From: Planctomycetota bacterium
GTDB lineage: Bacteria; Planctomycetota; PUPC01; JACPCR01
Assembly (NCBI GenBank): GCA_016179685.1
Contig: JACPCR010000054.1
Coordinates: 1 to 64,000 of the forward strand
Direction of reading: 5' to 3'
DNA: 64,000 nucleotides
In this document: positions 39,391 to 51,754 of the stretch, in pieces
Position numbering within the stretch: position 1 is the first letter of the stretch
How the letters are laid out: the number at the start of each line of letters is the position of its first letter
The notes under the pieces: model-generated
The model's input: only the letters and a program-made list of their open reading frames with translations
Database searches by the model: none
What the model was told of the DNA's origin: nothing
Program-made: the position numbers and the translations under genes

Positions 39391-42165
39391 ATGTCATTTT
39401 CCGGGTATCAACCCATCCCACTCTTGCTTGAACTGTTCCTGTTCGTGGCCTGTTCCGCGGGCCTGGCGGAGACACCCGTCGCCCGGTTGGACGGACGCGG
39501 CAACCTGCTCATCGACGGCCGCCCGGTCTTCCCCCTGGAGCTGTACGGCGTGCGCACGGAGGAGGACTTCGCGATCGCCCGCGCCCATGGCTTCAACGCG
39601 GTCATCGAGTTCGGGGACGCGATCGAGGCACGGGCCGAACGACACGGCCTGCTGCTGACCGATCCCAACTGGTTTCATCGAGACCACCCGGATTCGAAGG
39701 TCTGGGAAGAGGTACAGCGACACCGGGGGCAGCCTGCACTGTTCGCTTACAACCTCAGCGACGAGCCGGACCTCAGGCCCGAGAGCGGATGCTCCCCCGG
39801 CGACCTCGCTCGTTTCGCGCGGCTTCTGCGCCGCGACGATCCGGCCCGCCTGCTTTCGGTCACCTGTTCCGGAGGCGCGGGCGGTGTGAAACTCTGGAAG
39901 GAGTACGCAGCGCTGGTGGATATTTTTCGGATCGACCCCTATCCGGTGGTCGCCGGCGCCCCGCTGCTGAAGCTTGCGGAACGCTTGGAACACGCCAAGG
40001 AGGCAGCGGGACCACGCAAACCGGTCTGGACGGTCCTCCAGGCCTGGACCCTCGGCCCGGGAAACGGGTTTCCGACGGAATCGCAAGACCGCTGCATGAC
40101 CTATCTGGCGCTGGCGGGCGGAGCCAGCGGCGTCAGCCACTTCGACTTCAACGTCGAGGTCTGGTCCCAGTTCCCGGACTTCTGGAACGGGCTCATCCGG
40201 AACAACCGTGAGATGCGTCTCTTGTCTCCCGTACTCCTGGAGGGCAATCCGGTGCAGGCCGAGAGCGATTCGCCCCACGTCCGGACCGCCGCGTGGCGCA
40301 GGAAGGGAATCCTCCTGGCTCTGGTGGTCAACGGCAGCGACGCATCGGTGGAAACCGTCTTGAAACTGTCCGGGCTGTCGGGCCGGGGCAACCTTCGACC
40401 GCGCCGGTTGTTCCCCGAACGCCAGCACGGAACGGCGATCTCCGCACCCGAATTCTTGCCGGAGGCGACGTTCCCCGAAGGACCCTGGGTATCGGCCGCC
40501 TGCCGGCTCGAAGCCCGGGAAGTGATGGTGCTGGAGTTCCCGCGGTCGGGGTGGACACGCAGCTTGGACGCGGATGGCCTGAGCGATGCAGACGTCCGAG
40601 GCGAAGGCGTGGCGTGCCTGGACCGGCGCGGCCGAAGCTGGCTGCGCCTGAAGAACGTCTCCGAGTCCCCCTCGCCGGCGAGCGTCTACTGGCCACGTGC
40701 CGGCGGACCCGAGGTGCGGGAGCTCGACATCGCCTTTCGACCCCTCAGGCGCGTATTTTTCGAACGCCAGGGGGAGCGGCTGGTTTTCGACACGAAACCG
40801 CAGACCGCTTACGAGATCGGGAACAGGCCGTTGGATTTGGATTTTGACGGCGACGCCAGGACCTTCGAGCGCCTGGGGCTCGACCTCGAGTTCGACTCCC
40901 CGTATCCCGCCGAAGGTGGCTTCCGTGTCCCCGCCTGCCGTTACCGGGCATTCACCGGCGCGCTCCTGCCCGTCCGGGTCCGATGGTCGTCCCAGCGGCC
41001 CGTCGATGCCGAAACCCTCCGGATCGAGGTCGTCGAGCCGGAATGGCGGGCGCGGCTTCTACGCCACGAGACGAACGGCAGCGGCTGCAACGGAGTCTTC
41101 CATTTCGAGATTCAGGCAGGCCGGCCCGCTCGGCCCGACCGCGACGAGGTCCTGACCCTGCTCATCCGCCGGAATCGCCACCAAATACGTCGGGCGATTC
41201 GCTTTCGATTCGACGATCCCTTGGAATGCCGGTTCGAATGGAAAGCCGATGAGACCGGCCTCGTTTCCGGCCATGGTAGCCTCACGCTGGAATCTCGTTT
41301 TCCAGGGTATGCTTTCCCGGACCTTGGCGTCCGGCTGCTGGACGCCCCGGAGGGCTGGTCCATTCGCATCGGGCCCGGAATCGAGCCGCTCCACTTCGAG
41401 GTCGAAGCCTCCCCGCCCGACTCCGGGCCCGGCGAAGGCCGAGTCCATCACGTCAGGCTCGCCGCCGCTCTGCCGGCCGCAAACGACCAGCCCATCCCCC
41501 TGCCTCGTCTGCTCCTCGCCGGTGGACGGCTCTACGAGGCGACGGACCGACCGCGCCGGGTTAGGGTAACGGCCATGGCCGCCAGCGCCTCACCCGTAAG
41601 AGTCGATGGAGTCCTCGCTGATTTGGCCTGGTCCCAAGCCGCTGCCCTCCAGGGTTTCCTGGGACTTGGAACCGTCGAATTTGCTGACCGCCAGAGCCGG
41701 GCGTGGTTCTGCCGCGATGCTGAAGCGCTCTACTTCGCCGCGGAAATCCCTGCGGAAACAGGCGTGACGGCTCGAGCCAGGATGCCGGACCAGCTCGATC
41801 CGGCGGACGACATCGTGGAGTTATACCTCGACTCCGACACGAACCCGGGCTTTCGGGCCCTGTTCGTCAACCCGAACGGGGCACTGGCCGATTTTTCCAT
41901 TCTCCCAGGCGGGGACGGTGAGGGAGTGACGGACCTCTCGTGGAGCTCCCACGCGGAAGTGGGGGTGTGCCGCACGGAAAAAGCCTGGTCACTCGAATTG
42001 CGCCTCCCGTTTGCCGCGATGCCCGGAGGGACGCCCTCCGACGGCGCGGCATGGCGCTTCAACGTGCGCCTGCCCCACGGGGTCGCCCCGCGGGTCGCCG
42101 AGATATATTCCTTCTGCAGCGGCTGGCAACCGGGCCCGGACGAAATGGCGTTCCTGGAGTATTGA
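39391..42165 (+). CDS. Exported TIM-barrel glycoside hydrolase-like protein with CBM9-like C-terminus
   Basis: This 924-residue protein starts at ATG 39391, chosen for GGAGAGG nine bases upstream. The signal peptide IPLLLELFLFVACSAGLAE is clear. Residues ~30-330 resemble a glycoside-hydrolase (beta/alpha)8 barrel (PALFAYNLSDEPDLRPES, with a likely catalytic acid in DEPD, and DIFRIDPYPV). Beta domains follow. The last ~190 residues match the CBM9/DOMON-like fold (SPVRVDGVLADLAWSQAAAL, VELYLDSDTNPGFRALFVNP), a common C-terminal carbohydrate-binding module. It probably acts on extracellular or periplasmic polysaccharide. No clear GH family number can be assigned. Confidence 0.8.
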   Translation: MSFSGYQPIPLLLELFLFVACSAGLAETPVARLDGRGNLLIDGRPVFPLELYGVRTEEDFAIARAHGFNAVIEFGDAIEARAERHGLLLTDPNWFHRDHPDSKVWEEVQRHRGQPALFAYNLSDEPDLRPESGCSPGDLARFARLLRRDDPARLLSVTCSGGAGGVKLWKEYAALVDIFRIDPYPVVAGAPLLKLAERLEHAKEAAGPRKPVWTVLQAWTLGPGNGFPTESQDRCMTYLALAGGASGVSHFDFNVEVWSQFPDFWNGLIRNNREMRLLSPVLLEGNPVQAESDSPHVRTAAWRRKGILLALVVNGSDASVETVLKLSGLSGRGNLRPRRLFPERQHGTAISAPEFLPEATFPEGPWVSAACRLEAREVMVLEFPRSGWTRSLDADGLSDADVRGEGVACLDRRGRSWLRLKNVSESPSPASVYWPRAGGPEVRELDIAFRPLRRVFFERQGERLVFDTKPQTAYEIGNRPLDLDFDGDARTFERLGLDLEFDSPYPAEGGFRVPACRYRAFTGALLPVRVRWSSQRPVDAETLRIEVVEPEWRARLLRHETNGSGCNGVFHFEIQAGRPARPDRDEVLTLLIRRNRHQIRRAIRFRFDDPLECRFEWKADETGLVSGHGSLTLESRFPGYAFPDLGVRLLDAPEGWSIRIGPGIEPLHFEVEASPPDSGPGEGRVHHVRLAAALPAANDQPIPLPRLLLAGGRLYEATDRPRRVRVTAMAASASPVRVDGVLADLAWSQAAALQGFLGLGTVEFADRQSRAWFCRDAEALYFAAEIPAETGVTARARMPDQLDPADDIVELYLDSDTNPGFRALFVNPNGALADFSILPGGDGEGVTDLSWSSHAEVGVCRTEKAWSLELRLPFAAMPGGTPSDGAAWRFNVRLPHGVAPRVAEIYSFCSGWQPGPDEMAFLEY

Positions 42166-42182
42166 CGTGCACGCGTGTACAG

Positions 42183-42198
42183 AAGTGCGGGTGCACTT
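42183..42198. repeat. Family-1 hairpin core, copy 7
   Basis: AAGTGCGGGTGCACTT, a 6-bp stem with the loop GGGT, lies between the convergent TIM-barrel gene (stop at 42165) and the small exported protein gene (stop at 42212). The outer stem is weak here. Confidence 0.65.
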
Positions 42199-42211
42199 AC
42201 GAACTCATCAC

Positions 42212-42649
42212 TTAGTCCCTATCGCCGCCCGCCTTGGACGCCGTAAACGCGCCCGAGCCGAGGATGAATGAAAATTTCCCGTTCGCCATTTTCTTCCCAT
42301 CCCGGCTCAACTTCCCATCCCACTTGATGGGGAACGTCTGTCCCCCAATGTCATAAATCGTCTTGAAAGAAACGTTTCCACCAGGACTCGCCTGAGAGAT
42401 GCTCGACTTGACGACATGGAAGCCGAAGGGACTCCCGGTGACCTCCTTTCCGTCCTCCTTCTTGGACAGAAACTTCAAGGTGAAGCTCTGGCTCAGGTCC
42501 TTCGGATTCTGACCATGGTTTCCTTTTTCCCCAACGGTCTGGATCGTCCAATCACCCGTGACCGCGCCCTTGGCCTGTGCCAGGACTGAGTAACCCGGGA
42601 ACAGTACCGCTACGCCAATCAAAAAATGCAGAAAATGCGGCCATGACAT
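42212..42649 (-). CDS. Small exported protein of unknown function
   Basis: This 145-residue protein starts near 42649, with GGGAGGA nine bases upstream. A signal peptide (FLHFLIGVAVLFPGYSVLAQA) is followed by a beta-rich ~115-residue domain (GDWTIQTVGEKGN, SFTLKFLSKKEDGKEVTGSP, FPIKWDGKLSRDGKKMANGK) that resembles small lipocalin-like or META-like secreted domains. The family is not recognised. It is convergent with the TIM-barrel gene and divergent from the helicase gene. The 340-base gap up to 42989 shows nothing else. Confidence 0.7.
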   Translation of the reverse strand: MSWPHFLHFLIGVAVLFPGYSVLAQAKGAVTGDWTIQTVGEKGNHGQNPKDLSQSFTLKFLSKKEDGKEVTGSPFGFHVVKSSISQASPGGNVSFKTIYDIGGQTFPIKWDGKLSRDGKKMANGKFSFILGSGAFTASKAGGDRD

Positions 42650-42988
42650 CGCTCGTTTCCTCCCTCGTAACTTGTTCCGACACAAGAGATAAGAACCACG
42701 GAAAACCACAGCGCTGGAAAAATCGGTTCGCAGAGCCCCACGCGGCTTGCTGGGATAACCGGGGTACAGCCGCACCAGGAAAGCCGACCCGCACGTGTGG
42801 CAAGGGATATTACACCCGCTGGTCGCACATTCCTTCATTCTCGCGGGGGCCGGACCCGGTCAGACGGCATCAATGGCCTCCCGGAAGATGTCCTCCTTCA
42901 CCTTCCCGCTCCCCGCTTCTCGCTTCAGCAGGCTGCAGGTTGTAGACTCCGATGACTTCTGACGGCTCACCGTCCTCGTTCCTCTTCC

Positions 42989-45900
42989 ATGCGCTACGTC
43001 GCCGATCTCCACCTGCACAGCCACTTCTCCCGGGCCACGAGCCGAGACCTCGACCTAGAGCACTTGAGTTACTGGGCCCAGCTCAAGGGCGTCCGAGTCG
43101 TTGGCACGGCCGACTTTACACACCCCGGCTGGTTCCGCGAGCTCCAGGAGAAGCTGGTCGAGGCCGAGCCCGGTCTCTTTCGACTCCGGCCCGATCTGGG
43201 CCGGGACGGGGACCGCGAGGTCCCCGCCCGATGCCGCTCCGAGGTGCGATTCCTCCTCACCGTCGAGATCAGCAGCATCTACAAGAAAGGCGACCGTACC
43301 CGCAAGGTACATAACGTCGTTCTTGTCCCCAGCTTTCCCGCTGCCGCCCGTCTCGCGGCTTCTCTGGCCCGCATCGGCAACCTCGCCTCCGACGGCCGGC
43401 CCATCCTCGGACTCGACTGCCGGAGTCTCCTGGAGATGGTCTTGCAATCGGACCCCCAGGCCTTTCTCGTACCGGCCCATATCTGGACGCCTCACTTTGC
43501 CGTCCTCGGCGCAGCCAGCGGCTTCGACTCCCTCGAGGAATGCTTCGGGGACCTCACCCCGCACCTCTTCGCCGTCGAGACCGGCCTCAGCTCCGATCCC
43601 CCGATGAACTGGCGGCTCTCGGCGCTCGACCGTTACACGCTGGTCTCGAACTCGGACGCCCATTCGCCTTCCAAGCTCATGCGCGAGGCCAACATCTTCG
43701 ACACCGAATTGTCCTTCAACGGCATCCGCGAGGCCTGGCGCACCGCGGAGTCCGGGCGCTGCCTCGGCACCATCGAGTTCTTCCCGGAGGAAGGGAAGTA
43801 CCACTGGGATGGACATCGCGCCTGCCAGCAGCGCCTGACTCCGGCCCAGACTCGGAGCGCCGGGGGCCTCTGTCCCGCCTGCGGCAAGAAGGTGACTGTC
43901 GGCGTCCTGCACCGCGTCGAATCCCTGGCCGATCGTCCGGAAGGTTTCCGGCGTCCTCACGCAGGGCCCTATCGCAGCCTCGTTCCACTCCCGGAGATTC
44001 TGTCCGAGATTTTGGAGCAGGGCGAGGAAAGCAAGCGCGTCCAGGCCGAATACTTCCGTCTGCTGGCCCGATTCGGGCCCGAGCTGGATATCCTGACGGA
44101 GGTGCCCGAGGAGGACTTGGCCCGCTTTTCCTCGCCACTGCTGGGGCGTGCGGTCCGGTGCATGCGGGCCGGGGACGTCCTCACGGAGCCGGGGTATGAC
44201 GGCGTTTATGGCCGGATTCGCACCCTGCGCGACGGGGAACGTGCCGGGTCCCGCGGGCAGGTCGACCTATTCGGCGGCGGCACGGCACGGCCATCTCCTC
44301 TTCTTGAAGGCCTCAACCCCGCCCAGCGCGAGGCCGTCGAAGCGCCCGAGGGGCCCCTCCTCCTCGTGGCCGGCGCCGGCACGGGCAAAACCAACACTCT
44401 CGCACGCCGCATCGCCTACCTCATCACGGAACGAGGCCTGCCGCCCGCTCAAGTCCTGGCCGTCACGTTCACCCGCAAGGCCGCGGCAGAGATTCGTGAG
44501 CGGCTCGAGGGCCTTCTGGGAGGCAGGCGACAGGTCCACAGTGCCGCCCTCGGTACGATCCACGGCATCAGCGCACGCTTCCTGCGCCATTTCGCTCCCG
44601 CGATGGGACTCGCAGCCGATTTTCCCATCGCCGATGAGACCCTCCAGCTCGCCATTGCCCGTGAAATCCTCCCATCCACCCCGGACACCCACTCCGCGCT
44701 GCAGCCCGCACGGCTGGTCGAACAGATCGCTTCGAGCAAGGCCCGGTCCCTCGGCGAACAGGCCGCGCCGCAGGCCGGGGCGCGGGCGGAGCGGCCGCCG
44801 GAAACTGTCCCGGGCCTCGCGCCCGGTCTCTTCGCGGCCTACCAGGCCGCACTGACTCGCCGCGGCGCCCTGGACTTCGAGGACCTCGTCCTTCAGTGCA
44901 TTCGACTCTTCCGCCATCCCGGGGCGGGCCCCGCCGCCCGAGGCCGTTACGCCTCCGTCCTCGTCGATGAGGCCCAGGACCTCAATGAGGCCCAGTACGA
45001 GTGGCTTCGAGCCCTCACCGCGGACCACCGGCGGCTGGCCCTTGTCGGCGATCCCGACCAGTCCATTTACAGCTTCCGCGGGGCCAATGCGCGAATCTTC
45101 CAGCGCTTCCTGGAAGACCATCCCGGCGCGGCTCGCATCCACCTCGAAGAGAACTACCGCTGTCCCCCGACCGTCCTCGCCGCTGCCGAGCCGTTGATCG
45201 CGGCCTCGCCGGGCCGCCTCGCCAAGCGGCTCTACACCCGCCGGTCCAGTGGCAGGAAGGTCCAGATTTGGAACTGCGATTACGGCCGGTCCGAGGCCGC
45301 CCGAGTCGTCCAGGCCATCGAGGAGACGATCGGGCAGACCAGCATGGAGCGCCGTGACGCCCGAGGACCCGATCCGGCCCTTTCCGGCGCGGCTCGAAGC
45401 TTCAGCGATATCGCCATCCTCACGCGCACCCATGCCCAGCACTTGACCTTCGCCGAAGCCCTTGGAAGGGCCGGCATCCCCTTCCAGGCCGCCGCGGCCA
45501 CGCGTAAGAAGCCCCGGCCCGAAATCCTCGACGCCTTGGCGCGGCTGCGGGCCGCCGCCTCTCCGGCCGACAATGAAGCCCTCTCCGCCCTCCTCCTCGC
45601 CCGCGTGCCCGGCATCGGCGAAAAAACCGCCCGCAGTCTGCGGGACACCGCCAGCCAGCACCAGCGTACACTGCTGGACTTCCTCTCCGCGAGCCATCTC
45701 CCGTCCCTTTCCAGCCCGAGCTCTTGGACGGCCCTCCAGGCCGTTCTGGACGACCTTCGGCGTCTCCGCGAGGGACTGGAACAGCGGGGCCTTCCCCTGA
45801 CTCTCCGCGGCCTTTTCGACGAGACAGGCCTCCTCGAGCCCCCGCCCGGAGACCCGGATGCCGCCTTCCTTCTGCTTCTTGCCGCCCAATATCCGCCCGG

Positions 45901-46495
45901 TGTTCACGGACCGGCCGCGCCCGTGGCTTCACCCTCGGACCGGCCGGCCGCCAGCGAGCCCGATCCTGGATGCCTCGCGGCCGAGCCGCTCGCCCGCTCC
46001 GTCGTCGTTCAGGCCCGTTCCGACGCCGGGGCCCCTTCATTCGGGCCGGCCCCGGGCGAATGCGCCGGCCACGTCGCACTCCAAGATGTCCACTCCTTTC
46101 TCGCCGAGGCCGCCTTGCGCCTGGAATCCGACCTTCTCGACCCCCGGGCCGAGTCGGTCAAGCTCCTGACCATCCATGCCGCCAAAGGCATGGAATTCCC
46201 CGTTGTCTTCCTCTGCGGTCTCGAGGAGGGCCTGTTGCCCCATGCCGAAGCCACGGCATCGGAAGAAGCCATCGAGGAAGAACGCCGGCTCTGTTATGTG
46301 GCCATGACCCGCGCCAGCGAGCTTCTCGTGCTCACCCACTGCCGCTCCCGCCTGCTCTTCGGCTCGGAGAAGCCCGCCTCGCCTTCACGTTTCCTCGACA
46401 GCCTCCCCGTCCAGCAGTTCGAGAGCCGCCGGTTCGAAAGCCGCTCATCGAGGCGTCGCCAGGCCGACCGCGATCAACTCCGGCTGTTCGAGTGA
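42989..46495 (+). CDS. PHP-domain / UvrD-type helicase fusion
   Basis: This 1,168-residue protein joins two enzymes. Residues ~1-400 are a PHP-like phosphoesterase module: DLHLHSHFSR and SNSDAHSP supply metal ligands, followed by a zinc-ribbon-like CPACGKK near 295. After a linker, from ~440, comes a superfamily 1 UvrD/PcrA-type 3'-5' helicase: NPAQREAVEAPEGPLLLVAG, Walker A GAGTGKTNT (about 460), Walker B VLVDEAQDLNEAQYEW, GDPDQSIYSFRGA, and LLTIHAAKGMEFPVVFLCGL near the end. Fusion of a nuclease-like PHP module to a helicase suggests DNA repair or processing. The start ATG 42989 matches the PHP first strand. Confidence 0.92.
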   Translation: MRYVADLHLHSHFSRATSRDLDLEHLSYWAQLKGVRVVGTADFTHPGWFRELQEKLVEAEPGLFRLRPDLGRDGDREVPARCRSEVRFLLTVEISSIYKKGDRTRKVHNVVLVPSFPAAARLAASLARIGNLASDGRPILGLDCRSLLEMVLQSDPQAFLVPAHIWTPHFAVLGAASGFDSLEECFGDLTPHLFAVETGLSSDPPMNWRLSALDRYTLVSNSDAHSPSKLMREANIFDTELSFNGIREAWRTAESGRCLGTIEFFPEEGKYHWDGHRACQQRLTPAQTRSAGGLCPACGKKVTVGVLHRVESLADRPEGFRRPHAGPYRSLVPLPEILSEILEQGEESKRVQAEYFRLLARFGPELDILTEVPEEDLARFSSPLLGRAVRCMRAGDVLTEPGYDGVYGRIRTLRDGERAGSRGQVDLFGGGTARPSPLLEGLNPAQREAVEAPEGPLLLVAGAGTGKTNTLARRIAYLITERGLPPAQVLAVTFTRKAAAEIRERLEGLLGGRRQVHSAALGTIHGISARFLRHFAPAMGLAADFPIADETLQLAIAREILPSTPDTHSALQPARLVEQIASSKARSLGEQAAPQAGARAERPPETVPGLAPGLFAAYQAALTRRGALDFEDLVLQCIRLFRHPGAGPAARGRYASVLVDEAQDLNEAQYEWLRALTADHRRLALVGDPDQSIYSFRGANARIFQRFLEDHPGAARIHLEENYRCPPTVLAAAEPLIAASPGRLAKRLYTRRSSGRKVQIWNCDYGRSEAARVVQAIEETIGQTSMERRDARGPDPALSGAARSFSDIAILTRTHAQHLTFAEALGRAGIPFQAAAATRKKPRPEILDALARLRAAASPADNEALSALLLARVPGIGEKTARSLRDTASQHQRTLLDFLSASHLPSLSSPSSWTALQAVLDDLRRLREGLEQRGLPLTLRGLFDETGLLEPPPGDPDAAFLLLLAAQYPPGVHGPAAPVASPSDRPAASEPDPGCLAAEPLARSVVVQARSDAGAPSFGPAPGECAGHVALQDVHSFLAEAALRLESDLLDPRAESVKLLTIHAAKGMEFPVVFLCGLEEGLLPHAEATASEEAIEEERRLCYVAMTRASELLVLTHCRSRLLFGSEKPASPSRFLDSLPVQQFESRRFESRSSRRRQADRDQLRLFE

Positions 46496-46603
46496 CGGGA
46501 CCCGCCGGGCTTCGCACGGCCGCACCCGCTGATGGCGAAAATACGCTCATCCGGGCACGCTGGAACGGGAGGTGCCGAGAGACCCCAATCCCGGCGTAGA
46601 AGA

Positions 46604-46747
46604 TCAACCTAACCACGATTCGGCTCGGATGTCTGGCAATGCTCCGAAAGCCCGTTCTGTGGTGACCAACGTCAGGTCCAGGGACCGTGTCATGGCCGCC
46701 ATTCTGATATCAACATGAGAAAAAAACACGGCCCTTTTGTCGAATAT
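46604..46747 (-). pseudogene. VapC-like PIN-domain toxin remnant
   Basis: An open minus-strand frame of 47 codons (TGA upstream at 46748-46750) encodes KRAVFFSHVDIRMAAMTRSL, then DLTLVTTERAFGALPDIRAE, then SWLG. The pattern DIRxAAxxxxxxLTLVTTxxxF...LPxIRxExW is the C-terminal quarter of VapC-type PIN-domain ribonucleases. The start, the catalytic N-terminal Asp and any VapB antitoxin are absent, so this is a relic. The 46496-47167 gap otherwise holds only palindromes and a T-run near 46887. Confidence 0.6.
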
Positions 46748-46963
46748 TCAAATCCCAGTATTCGAGCGAGCACCTGGCGATGCAGGTGAGTAGGCGGTGG
46801 CTGGGGGTATCAGGGATGCCGCCTGTCTGCGCCGCGTCCTGCGACGCGGCAGGCAGGTCGTAGGGCCGGTACGGGTCGGGGTCCAGCTTTTTTTTTCTTG
46901 GTGGGCCATTATGGGAAAAATCCTGCGGAGTCCCAACGGGATTCTGCGAAAAGGGGTCCCCCT

Positions 46964-47011
46964 GAGCACACGCGTTCGGAAGTGCGGGTGCGCTTCCGAA
47001 CGCGTGTGCTC
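46964..47011. repeat. Family-1 hairpin, copy 8 (22-bp arms)
   Basis: A 22-bp inverted repeat (one G-T pair) with outer arms starting GAGCACACGCGTTC and the core GGAAGTGCGGGTGCGCTTCC. It is the only copy not immediately beside a present-day stop codon; it lies in the decayed region between the helicase and the GH32-like gene. Confidence 0.88.
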
Positions 47012-47076
47012 GGCGCCTGGGACGTCAAACTTGAAAAAGTTTCTTAAGCTTGAGTTGCAGTATTTAAAGGCTTCCG

Positions 47077-47127
47077 TTTCCCCGCCAGGGTTGGGCCGGC
47101 GAAGCCGGCCCAACCCTGGCGGGGAAA
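47077..47127. repeat. Perfect 24-bp hairpin with 3-base loop
   Basis: Arms 47077-47100 and 47104-47127 pair over 24 bp with the loop GAA; the arm contains CCCCGCCAGGGTTGGGCC. A shorter copy is at 27793. It is about 40 bases downstream of the GH32-like gene's stop codon and could act as its transcript end. Confidence 0.85.
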
Positions 47128-47158
47128 TCCGCGCTGCCCGGAGGGCGCAGCGGATTTC
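47124..47158. repeat. Family-3 palindrome, copy 3
   Basis: GAAATCCGCGCTGCCCGG, then AGGGCGCAGCGGATTTC, overlaps the end of the 24-bp hairpin and stops nine bases before the GH32-like stop codon. Related to 11101 and 27753. Confidence 0.65.
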
Positions 47159-47167
47159 AATAGGTCA

Positions 47168-48624
47168 CTACTCCCGGAATCGGTAGGAGTAGATGTCCGC
47201 ATCCATCAGGACGAAGCGCAAGCGAATCGGCCTGCCGGCCAGGGCGCTGAGGTCCGCGCCTTGGCCCCAGGACGCCACCCGAGCCGTCTCGTCCCCGTAG
47301 AGGACAGCCGATTCCTCGAGCCGGAAGCCTGGCAGGGGGCTGCCATCCTCGGCTTGCAGCTCGACGCGGACGCTTCCGGCGGCGGACGTGGCGTAGTTGA
47401 GGACCAGCTCGCGGCCCCGGAAGACGAGGGTCCGCGTCGTGGATTCCCCCCCGCGGTAACCCGCGTGCAGCGAGACGATGCCATCCTCCCGCAGGACCAT
47501 GCGGCGGATGCGCACCGAGGGCCACTGGTAATTTTCAACAAGGTAGAGGGACATCTCGCCCTCGCCGGTGGGAACGAGCCCGCTGCCCACCTCGATCGCC
47601 CGATCACGCCAGTTCTTCGGGTCCCGGCCGGGCCGGACGAAGGCCTCGAGAAACCGGCGGTCGAACCGCCGTCCGTCTCGGCTGTGCATGAAGACGATGT
47701 CGGAGAGGCCGCCTTGCTCGATCTGCGAGTGGAACTTCCGGCCCGGGAGGAATCGTTTGGGGAACATGAAGATCAGGTCGGGCCGCCGGTAATAGGGCGT
47801 GGCCGCGTTCTTGTAGAGGTGTTCCGGCGGCGTGTCGCCCAGGTCGATGTACTCCGGGGCCGACCAGCTCCGGAAATCGTTCGAGGTGGCGCGGCGGATG
47901 TGCCGAATGCCCTGGAAGCCCGTGGGCCAGCCGCGGAGATACGCGACGTAGCAGCCTCGAGCCGCGTCCCAGAAGGCGATGTTGTGCGAGTCAAAGTAAG
48001 GGTCGTTTTCCGGCGCCACAATCACCGGCTGCTTCCGGAGATTCGTCCAGCGCAGGCCGTCCGGCGAGACCAGGGCCACCATCTCCTTCCCGTTGCTCCC
48101 AATGCCGATGGCCTTGTACCGCTCCGAGTCGGGCGATGCCGGGTTGCCGTCCTTGAAGATCGAGAGAACGTGCCCCTCGCCGCCCGGGATCGGCCACACG
48201 AGAGAGTTGCGCGTCGAGCCTGCACATTCGATGAGCCCGAGGTCCGGCTTCGTCCAGTGGATGCCGTCCGCACTCTCGGCGTACCCGGTATAGAACGGCG
48301 GCGACTCGAAGTTGGTCCGATACCAGAGCCGGTATCGGCCGTCGTCGAGAATGACCACCGGATCGTACAGATTCGGGGTCTCGTAAGGCCTGTCCCTGGA
48401 AATGGCGATCTCGGCAGGCTGGGGGCTGTGCAGCCTCAACTCGGCGTTCTTTCGGTTCTCGATCATCGTCTCGTCGAGGAACAATTGAAGCTGCTGATCG
48501 ATGCGAATCATGGGCCGATTCTCCTCGGGACGAGCCACGGAGACAAAAAGCGTGCCAAGAACGATCGATGAAAGAAAAGGCGACCGGCAGGAGAGGAGCG
48601 CCCCACTCTTCCCGTGCCGAAGGC

Positions 48625-48628
<4 letters not shown>
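47168..48628 (-). CDS. Exported GH32/43-like five-bladed propeller protein
   Basis: This 486-residue protein has a signal-like N-terminus (SPFLSSIVLGTLFVSVARPE) and a propeller resembling the furanosidase superfamily GH32/43/68. Blades show NLYDPVVILDDGRYRLWYRT, TGYAESADGIHWTKPDLG and MHSRDGRRFDRRFLEAF. The last ~120 residues are a beta-sandwich, as in GH32-type proteins. The start is ATG 48628, whose ATGA overlaps the kinase stop, so translation is probably coupled to the upstream kinase gene. The substrate is unknown. Confidence 0.75.
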
Positions 48629-51489
<2,861 letters not shown>

Positions 51490-51754
51490 GACGGACTCTG
51501 GATTCCCGAGAATCCCTCCCTGGCCCCCGCGTTCGCGCCCGTGGGCACGCGCACCCGTTGTGCGCCCGTGGCAGCACCATGCGACCACAGACCTCTAGCG
51601 GGCCGAGGGCGCCTCGTATACCCCGCCGGGCAGGCCAAAGCGCCTCCCGGCACGGCGTACTATTGTAGCCTGAAATTCTTCCCTCGTCTTGCGTCCGGCG
51701 ACATTCAAAGTAAAGTCGTCTCCACTTCTTGCGGACAAGCACCTGGAGATCCCC

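Noticed and set aside
46801..46895. Rho-independent terminator after the helicase gene
   Set aside because: A CCGCGTC/GACGCGG stem and a T-run near 46887 exist, but they are separated by ~40 bases, too far for an intrinsic terminator.
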